DNA from: Gammaproteobacteria bacterium
Lineage (GTDB): Bacteria > Pseudomonadota > Gammaproteobacteria > Steroidobacterales > Woeseiaceae
Direction: 5' to 3'
Assembly (NCBI GenBank): GCA_003645495.1
Contig: QNFK01000025.1
Location: forward strand, 1 to 11,614
DNA length: 11,614 bases
The notes below the pieces were generated by a model. That model saw nothing but the letters and a program-made list of their open reading frames with translations, searched no databases and had not been told where the DNA came from. Every line of letters starts with the position of its first letter. Position 1 is the first letter of the stretch. This document shows, one piece after another, positions 7,413 through 11,614 of the stretch. A program made the translations under genes and the position numbers.

Positions 7413-8180
7413 CTAGTTGTCAGGTAGCGTGTTTACAATTGTGCTGCCGGTATACGACCGTGCCACATCACAATCGAGCAAGCCATTGAACAACTCACCA
7501 CGTTTCAAATACGCCTGTTGGTCTCTGTTCCATTGAAAATTATTGCCAAACGCTTCGATGCTTGCATAGCTGTTGGCCAACTTGAAATCGAAATCTTCAT
7601 CACCATTGCCGTAGCTTGGAAACCATACCCACATTCCACCAGGCGAGCCCGTAGCATTGCGATACTCGCCATATTCTCTTAACGCGCCGATCGCATCCCT
7701 GGTGCTGCGTCCATCTGCAACGTTGCAATCATTCACTGCTAACACGAATGAATCCGCTCCATCACCAGGCTGCATTACATTCAGGCTGGTGAACATTGAC
7801 GAACCACCGCAATCTGCCGCGTCTCCCAGCGCTGCAATTTCGTCGCCCGCGGTCGATATCCATTGAGCCATGTCCTTGCCCATACTGGTGCCACTCGTCC
7901 AGACGCCGATTGTTACGAAATCGAATTCCTGATTACCGGCAAATAACGGATTTAGCTGAAACGATGCATATGGCTCGCTGTCATTATCTTCCATCCACTT
8001 CGCCATCTTCTCCGTTGCTTTGGCATAGTCACCGCTATCCTTGCCATCCTGGTAACTGCAAACCGAGATCTCGATCGGCACCAGGTCCGGCACGTCTGAT
8101 CCATCCTGTGCGAATGACAGTCCTACCCCGGACAGTGTCAGCAAAAGCGATGCAGCAATAGTTAAAAGAATCTTCCTCAT
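7413..8180 (-). CDS. secreted protein with two Cys-bounded repeats, paralogue B
   Basis: A 255-residue exported protein, full-length paralogue of the gene at 6471-7238 and equal in length. It starts MRKILLT with a Sec signal peptide ending near FAQ25; AGAGGA lies about eight bases before the ATG. Unit one runs from Cys41 (CSYQDGKDSGD, nearly the same as in A) through W62, P78 and NQEFDF (83-88) to Cys124. Unit two runs from Cys152 (CNVADGRS) through P188 and EDFDF (195-199) to Cys237. The Cys pairs are 83 and 85 apart. The KRGELF segment before the last Cys matches TRGRLF in A. No catalytic motif, lipobox or membrane anchor is visible, so a soluble periplasmic or secreted protein is likely. 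It has its own conserved promoter block and a strong terminator. Function unknown. Confidence 0.87.
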   Translation of the reverse strand: MRKILLTIAASLLLTLSGVGLSFAQDGSDVPDLVPIEISVCSYQDGKDSGDYAKATEKMAKWMEDNDSEPYASFQLNPLFAGNQEFDFVTIGVWTSGTSMGKDMAQWISTAGDEIAALGDAADCGGSSMFTSLNVMQPGDGADSFVLAVNDCNVADGRSTRDAIGALREYGEYRNATGSPGGMWVWFPSYGNGDEDFDFKLANSYASIEAFGNNFQWNRDQQAYLKRGELFNGLLDCDVARSYTGSTIVNTLPDN

Positions 8181-8234
8181 CCTGATATTCCTCTTATTGA
8201 TTGTTGTTATGGTTATTCACCGGGTGCCAATAGC

Positions 8235-8281
8235 GACACCCATAACTATCAGTATAGTTAACGACCGGCTGATTGCCGGCG
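8235..8281 (-). promoter_or_regulatory. promoter block of paralogue B, conserved with paralogue A
   Basis: Counterpart of 7294-7340. TATACT lies at 8251-8256 and CCGGCA at 8274-8279 with the same 17-base spacer. GTTATGGGTGTCG lies downstream of the -10. Its distance to the start codon, about 55 bases, is similar to that of the other copy. Confidence 0.55.
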
Positions 8282-8339
8282 GAATGGGAATATTCACGAG
8301 TCTGCGCAGGGCAGATCTTTGCCAGAACGGAAACTGTTG

Positions 8340-9623
8340 TCAGGCTACGTTGGCGCGCGGCAGGATTTGATCCAATTCGACCATAAGCTGGTCAATTTCT
8401 GCAATGGAATTGTAATGCACTGGGCCGATCCGAACGGCACCACCCGCGTCGTAGATATCAAGCGCTTTGGCCGGTTCCACGGCATAGACATGACCACTCC
8501 AGACGAAAATGTTCTTCGCAGCCAGCGCCTCGGCGATGCTGTCCGGTGATCTGCCGTCTACAGTAAAAGAGACCGTTGGTACACGTCGCGCCAGCGAATC
8601 AGCTGCTGTAATACCCTGCACTCGTACGCCCGGCAATCGCTGCAAGCCCTCGATCAAGTGACTGGCGAGGCCCGTCTCGTACTCGAACAGAAAGTCCATT
8701 GCAGCGTGCACATGCATGCGTCGTGCGGCGAAGCTCTCGTATCTCCAATGATACGACTGCGCCATGTTTTCGCCGATCCAGGCAAGGTAGTCGACAGCGG
8801 CCGCGGTCCCGGCCATGCCCTCATGGCTTTGCGTGCCTGTCTCAAAACAACCTGGTATTTCGTCTGTCGCCGGACGAACCTTGTAGGGCTCCAATTGTTC
8901 CAACAACTCTCGTCTGCCCCACAGAATTCCCTGATGTGGACCGAAAAATTTGTAGGCAGAGCAAACGAGAAAGTCACAACCCAGGTCCTGCACGTCAGTG
9001 GATATGTGCGGTACTGCCTGCACTGCATCAATATAGGTCATGGCGCCAGCTTCCCGGGCCCGTGTGCAGATCGCCTTTACATCGTTAATCGTGCCAAGGA
9101 GGTTGCTCGCTGCGCCGACACAAACCAACCGGGTTTTGTCCGTCAGAACCTCATCGAGTACATCAAGATCAAATTCGAAGGTCTCAACGTTGAAGGGCAG
9201 CCAGCGAATCTTCAGGTTGAGGTCCTCTGCGAGCAATAACCAGGGAGACACATTGGCATCGTGATCCATGCGCGAGAGAACAATCTCGTCTCCCTCTTTT
9301 AGCAACCTGCCAATCGATCGTGATATATGCAGCGTTAGCGTCGTCATATTCTGACCAAAAATGATTTCGTCAGGTGACGGTGCGTTCAGCATGTCCGCCA
9401 TCGCAACACGTGCCTCGGCAATCAGGTCATCGACCAGAACAGAGGTACGAAAGTAGCCATGAATATTGGCGTTTGCCTGCAGCAGGCAGTGACTCATCCT
9501 GTCAACAACGAAACGTGAGACTTGCGTACCAGCGGGATTGTCGAAATAGATTCTTGATTTGTCGTCGTCCAATACCGACAAAGCCGGAAATTGGGCGCGT
9601 ATGGCATTCAGGTCGTACTGCAT
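8340..9623 (-). CDS. cysteine desulfurase-like PLP enzyme (class V aminotransferase, VC1184-type)
   Basis: A 427-residue cytosolic PLP-dependent fold-type I enzyme. Family landmarks are DNPAGTQ (28-34), His121 stacking on the cofactor in MDHDAN, Asp199 and Gln202 in YIDAVQ, and the Schiff-base Lys225 in CSAYKFFGPH. The segment that carries the catalytic Cys in SufS (RxGHHC) reads SGHVYAVEP and has no Cys. It therefore fits the cysteine-desulfurase-like group near VC1184 better than SufS or IscS. Sulfur mobilisation is unlikely by the usual route, and the substrate is unknown. The ATG at 9623 is chosen because the fold starts immediately and AGG lies about eight bases upstream. No suf or isc partner is nearby, and it appears to be transcribed alone. 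Confidence 0.92.
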   Translation of the reverse strand: MQYDLNAIRAQFPALSVLDDDKSRIYFDNPAGTQVSRFVVDRMSHCLLQANANIHGYFRTSVLVDDLIAEARVAMADMLNAPSPDEIIFGQNMTTLTLHISRSIGRLLKEGDEIVLSRMDHDANVSPWLLLAEDLNLKIRWLPFNVETFEFDLDVLDEVLTDKTRLVCVGAASNLLGTINDVKAICTRAREAGAMTYIDAVQAVPHISTDVQDLGCDFLVCSAYKFFGPHQGILWGRRELLEQLEPYKVRPATDEIPGCFETGTQSHEGMAGTAAAVDYLAWIGENMAQSYHWRYESFAARRMHVHAAMDFLFEYETGLASHLIEGLQRLPGVRVQGITAADSLARRVPTVSFTVDGRSPDSIAEALAAKNIFVWSGHVYAVEPAKALDIYDAGGAVRIGPVHYNSIAEIDQLMVELDQILPRANVA

Positions 9624-9723
9624 CTGGAAACCTGCTGGAATAATTCGTTATTAAGGCTGGAGGGCCTGATAGTTGAGCGACGGATTTTGCACGTACTGAC
9701 GACGGCAAAGCAAGTGATTATTC

Positions 9724-9924
9724 CTATCCGTTTCCGCCCCATTTTTCCCGGTGAGCATCTTCCGCGCGTTGCCGGATTTTAGAGTGCCGGCGGGTCAGAA
9801 GTAAGGAGTTAGGATCGCAAATCTCAGCCTTGATGACACCAAGGTCGTAAGCCGCATCAAACAGGCTTGGGTACCAGCGTTCCCAGTTTGGCAGGAGCTC
9901 TTCAACCTGTTCGCGTAGATTCAT
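9724..9924 (-). CDS. small hypothetical protein
   Basis: A 66-residue frame in the 409-base gap between the PLP enzyme and the sigma module. It begins MNLREQVEELLPNWERWYP and is rich in Trp, Glu and Arg, with a basic C-terminal helix-like part (RRHSKIRQRAEDAHREKW). The composition looks coding and no longer gene overlaps it. No good ribosome-binding site precedes the ATG at 9924, and I do not recognise the family. It may be a true small gene, a relic or chance. The rest of the gap (9624-9723 and 9925-10032) shows only weak stem-loops. Confidence 0.45.
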   Translation of the reverse strand: MNLREQVEELLPNWERWYPSLFDAAYDLGVIKAEICDPNSLLLTRRHSKIRQRAEDAHREKWGGNG

Positions 9925-10032
9925 TAACTGAATGTATACGACCTCACGTGTTGTGACAATGACGCGAGTAGTGGAATTGCAAAACGGTTTGCTATATGCG
10001 CGAGACGCGCCTTTATTGGAGTTAGTTCTGAA

Positions 10033-10380
10033 TCAGTCTTCGAGCATCTTGCCAACCATCATGACTGCAAATAACAGCATTGCACCGAAAATTACGGTCG
10101 TATTTTGCGGCAGGCTACTTAACGGAAGATTGTCCAGGCCACTCATACTACCAGGCACAATCATCAGCAATTTAGGAATTGCACTGGCCAGCTGCAACAA
10201 CGGCTTCGCAGCAATCAATGTTCCAACTGTGATGGCGACAGGCAACGCCAGTCGTCGCACCCATATACGACGGCGTACGCGTGACACAACCTTTACAGAA
10301 AAACCATCATCCTGCACAGGTTGAGACCTGAACAATGACTCAAGCTTTAAATCTGTATCGTCTTTTAGTCTGTCAGCCAT
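10033..10380 (-). CDS. short membrane protein after the ECF sigma gene (DUF5056-like, possible anti-sigma)
   Basis: A 115-residue protein. The N-terminal soluble part has LESLFRSQPVQDDGFS, a pattern of small proteins encoded beside ECF sigma factors and usually annotated DUF5056. An Arg-rich stretch (about 35-44), a hydrophobic segment (about 45-75) and a C-terminal membrane helix (about 95-112) follow. It probably sits in the inner membrane and may bind or tune the sigma factor; this is inferred from position and size, since no zinc-binding anti-sigma motif is present. The start is placed at ATG 10380, where ATGGCTGA overlaps the sigma stop codon. The frame could extend to ATG 10401, but the overlap favours coupled translation from 10380. 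Confidence 0.85.
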   Translation of the reverse strand: MADRLKDDTDLKLESLFRSQPVQDDGFSVKVVSRVRRRIWVRRLALPVAITVGTLIAAKPLLQLASAIPKLLMIVPGSMSGLDNLPLSSLPQNTTVIFGAMLLFAVMMVGKMLED

Positions 10381-10948
10381 ATTTATGATCATCGATGTCA
10401 AAACTTTCCCTGATTTTTTCCTTGCTGCGATAAATTACCGATTTAACAGTTCCAATCGGCAGATCCGCAGCGTCGCCAATCTCCCTGTGCGACAGCCCGC
10501 ATGCGTACGAGAGAATCATTACTGCTCGTTCATCATTCGTCAAGACCGCGAGGAACTTGTCGAGGTCTGAAATCTCGTCTGATTCCTCGGTTTGTCGACT
10601 GCTGCGTGCATCCGCGTCATGTCCTGCTTCTTCCAGTATTTCGTTGTATCGCGAAGATTTTCGTTTCGATTGCAGAAAAGTGGTGTAAGCCACTTTCAGC
10701 AACCACCCGATAAATGTCCCCTTACCACTGTAAGTATGTAGCTTATTCCAAGCGTGTAAGAACGCGTCTTGCGCAAGATCATCAGCGAGTACGGTATCAC
10801 GCGTAAGCTTACGCAAAAAATTGCGTACCTGCGACTGATGGCGGCGCACAAGTTCACCGAATGCAGCGGGGTTCTGCTGCGCCACCACCTGCGCGACAAG
10901 CTCATGATCGCTTGTCTCTTCTGCGCCAGAGTTTACGTTGATTGTGAT
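10373..10948 (-). CDS. ECF sigma factor (sigma-70 family), start codon non-canonical
   Basis: An RNA polymerase sigma factor of the extracytoplasmic function group. Region 2 spans LADDLAQDAFLHAW through TFIGWLLKVAYTTF; region 4 spans LTNDERAVMILSYACG through GTVKSVIYRSKEKIRE, the helix-turn-helix for the -35. The first usable GTG is 10888, but the frame stays open upstream and encodes SDHELVAQVV. This fits the start of region 2 in RpoE-like proteins (D..LV..V......AF..LV.R.Q), so GTG 10888 would cut a conserved helix. Between that segment and the preceding stop there is no ATG, GTG or TTG. An ATC at 10948-10946 sits where a TAATG overlap with the upstream gene would be, about five bases after AAAAGAG. 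The coordinates use that ATC. It is the middle gene of a three-gene overlapping module. Confidence 0.88.
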   Translation of the reverse strand: MTINVNSGAEETSDHELVAQVVAQQNPAAFGELVRRHQSQVRNFLRKLTRDTVLADDLAQDAFLHAWNKLHTYSGKGTFIGWLLKVAYTTFLQSKRKSSRYNEILEEAGHDADARSSRQTEESDEISDLDKFLAVLTNDERAVMILSYACGLSHREIGDAADLPIGTVKSVIYRSKEKIRESFDIDDHKYG

Positions 10949-11310
10949 TACTCTTTTTTATCGCCATACCAATACATCAGCAAAAAGGCGAGTCCTATAG
11001 AGAAAGGCAGGGACGCACCGGCGAGCAATCCGCGTAATGCTTCGGGCTCCGGTACGGCAAAGCCGATAAGGACCAGGCCGAACGCCAAAGCGAGGAAAAT
11101 AACACCACGCCTGAGATCCCTGTCTTTGGGCGGTTCCTTGTCGCCCAGCCGCTTGATAAATTCCGGGCTCAGTTCGGTGCCTTTTTCAAGGGCAAGACGG
11201 ATCGTCTGTTGCGTATCCGCTCTGGTTCTGGCTTTGAAATAGAAATATACGATTGTGACCACCGCAATGCTCAAGAACATAACGGTCGGTATTACTATGC
11301 CTTCGTCCAT
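10948..11310 (-). CDS. membrane protein of DUF6249 type
   Basis: A 120-residue inner-membrane protein. One helix lies near the N-terminus (about 7-27). It is followed by a cytoplasmic stretch with the ELSPEFIKRLG segment and a charged KDRDLRRG motif, then two more helices (about 69-86 and 94-113). This layout matches the DUF6249 group, often encoded beside ECF sigma factors in related gammaproteobacteria. The second of two adjacent ATGs (11310) is chosen because GGAG lies six bases before it; 11313 is the alternative. Its stop codon shares a base with the proposed ATC start of the sigma gene. It ends GDKKE over an A6 tract. It may be a sensor or co-regulator for the sigma factor; this is inference from position. 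Confidence 0.83.
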   Translation of the reverse strand: MDEGIVIPTVMFLSIAVVTIVYFYFKARTRADTQQTIRLALEKGTELSPEFIKRLGDKEPPKDRDLRRGVIFLALAFGLVLIGFAVPEPEALRGLLAGASLPFSIGLAFLLMYWYGDKKE

Positions 11311-11499
11311 CATTCACTCCGATTAGTGTGTCAGCGCAGTATTGCTGCAATTCATTATTCAGATGCGTTTCATCGGCGCATTGGATGCAGCAATCGACGG
11401 ATTTTCACTATTAAATTACTTGTTTATTATCAACAACCTACATCTTACGTGACTACGCCGAGGGATTCGATGGCCTTCTGACAATGGGAATTGCCCGGC

Positions 11500-11614
11500 T
11501 CAGGCATCTTGATCGCGCCACTTCTGAAGAAATTCAGCTTCTTTGTCCGCGCTCAATCCCGCCCGCAGCTTCTCGGTGCGATCTTGCGGCAGCGTCTTCC
11601 ACCAACTGATCGTA
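11500..11614 (-). CDS. C-terminal end of an unidentified protein, cut by window edge
   Basis: The last 37 codons of a minus-strand gene entering from the right edge, ending in TGA at 11500-11502. The visible end includes ISWWKTLPQDRTEKLRAG and ends KWRDQDA. It is polar and helix-like and looks coding, while the other two minus frames hold stops or unlikely composition here. The family cannot be named from this fragment. The 189 bases to the next gene (11311-11499) are AT-rich near 11410-11440 and probably hold the sigma-module promoter, but no hexamer pair stands out. Confidence 0.65.
   Translation of the reverse strand, partial: TISWWKTLPQDRTEKLRAGLSADKEAEFLQKWRDQDA

Noticed and set aside
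9502..9708. Minus-strand 68-codon ORF overlapping the 5' end of the PLP enzyme gene
   Set aside because: It mostly overlaps the well-supported PLP enzyme frame and shows no family features or ribosome-binding site.
9998..10010. Hairpin GCGCG-AGA-CGCGC as terminator of the sigma module
   Set aside because: The stem is only five base pairs and no T run follows it in the minus direction, so I do not call it.
11361..11385. Inverted repeat ATGCG...CGCAT upstream of the sigma module as an operator
   Set aside because: The arms are five bases with a nine-base spacer, close to what chance gives, and no promoter nearby is clear enough to support it.

Overview
The window looks like chromosomal DNA from a gammaproteobacterium. 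Moderate GC content, Sec, Tat and lipoprotein export signals, and several enzymes and membrane proteins of gammaproteobacterial type support this. The membrane protein / ECF sigma / short membrane protein module suggests the Woeseiales or a xanthomonad-like lineage, but that placement is inference. I see no rRNA, tRNA, CRISPR array, transposase or phage gene. Every gene is on the minus strand except a partial short-chain dehydrogenase at the left edge.

Left part, 1 to 3148: a 5'-truncated SDR converges on a Tat-exported aldo/keto reductase whose catalytic Tyr and His are replaced. A REPIN-like inverted repeat (1571-1742) follows, then a secreted alpha/beta-hydrolase esterase and an intact Mpg/AAG-type 3-methyladenine DNA glycosylase.

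Middle, 3145 to 6322: the glycosylase and esterase are the distal genes of a probable operon headed by a DASS/SLC13 anion symporter. The second gene is a lipoprotein N-acyl-D-amino-acid deacylase interrupted by one in-frame TAA, with the catalytic Asp beyond the stop. A strong terminator-like hairpin lies over the first possible start codon of the symporter. A 34-codon ORF ends two bases before that hairpin.

Centre, 6471 to 8180: two tandem paralogous secreted proteins of 255 residues, family not recognised. Each is internally duplicated, giving four copies of one Cys-bounded unit. Each gene has its own downstream terminator, and a conserved promoter block was duplicated with the genes.

Right part, 8340 to the end: a SufS-fold class V aminotransferase without the desulfurase Cys, a small hypothetical ORF, and a compact three-gene module of a DUF6249-like membrane protein, an ECF sigma factor and a DUF5056-like membrane protein. 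The conserved N-terminus of the sigma factor extends upstream of any ATG/GTG/TTG codon. It therefore seems to start at ATC in a stop/start overlap, or to be reached by slippage on an A6 tract. The 3' end of one more minus-strand gene lies at the right edge.

The least explained items are the four-unit secreted paralogues with their shared promoter and the unusual start of the sigma factor.
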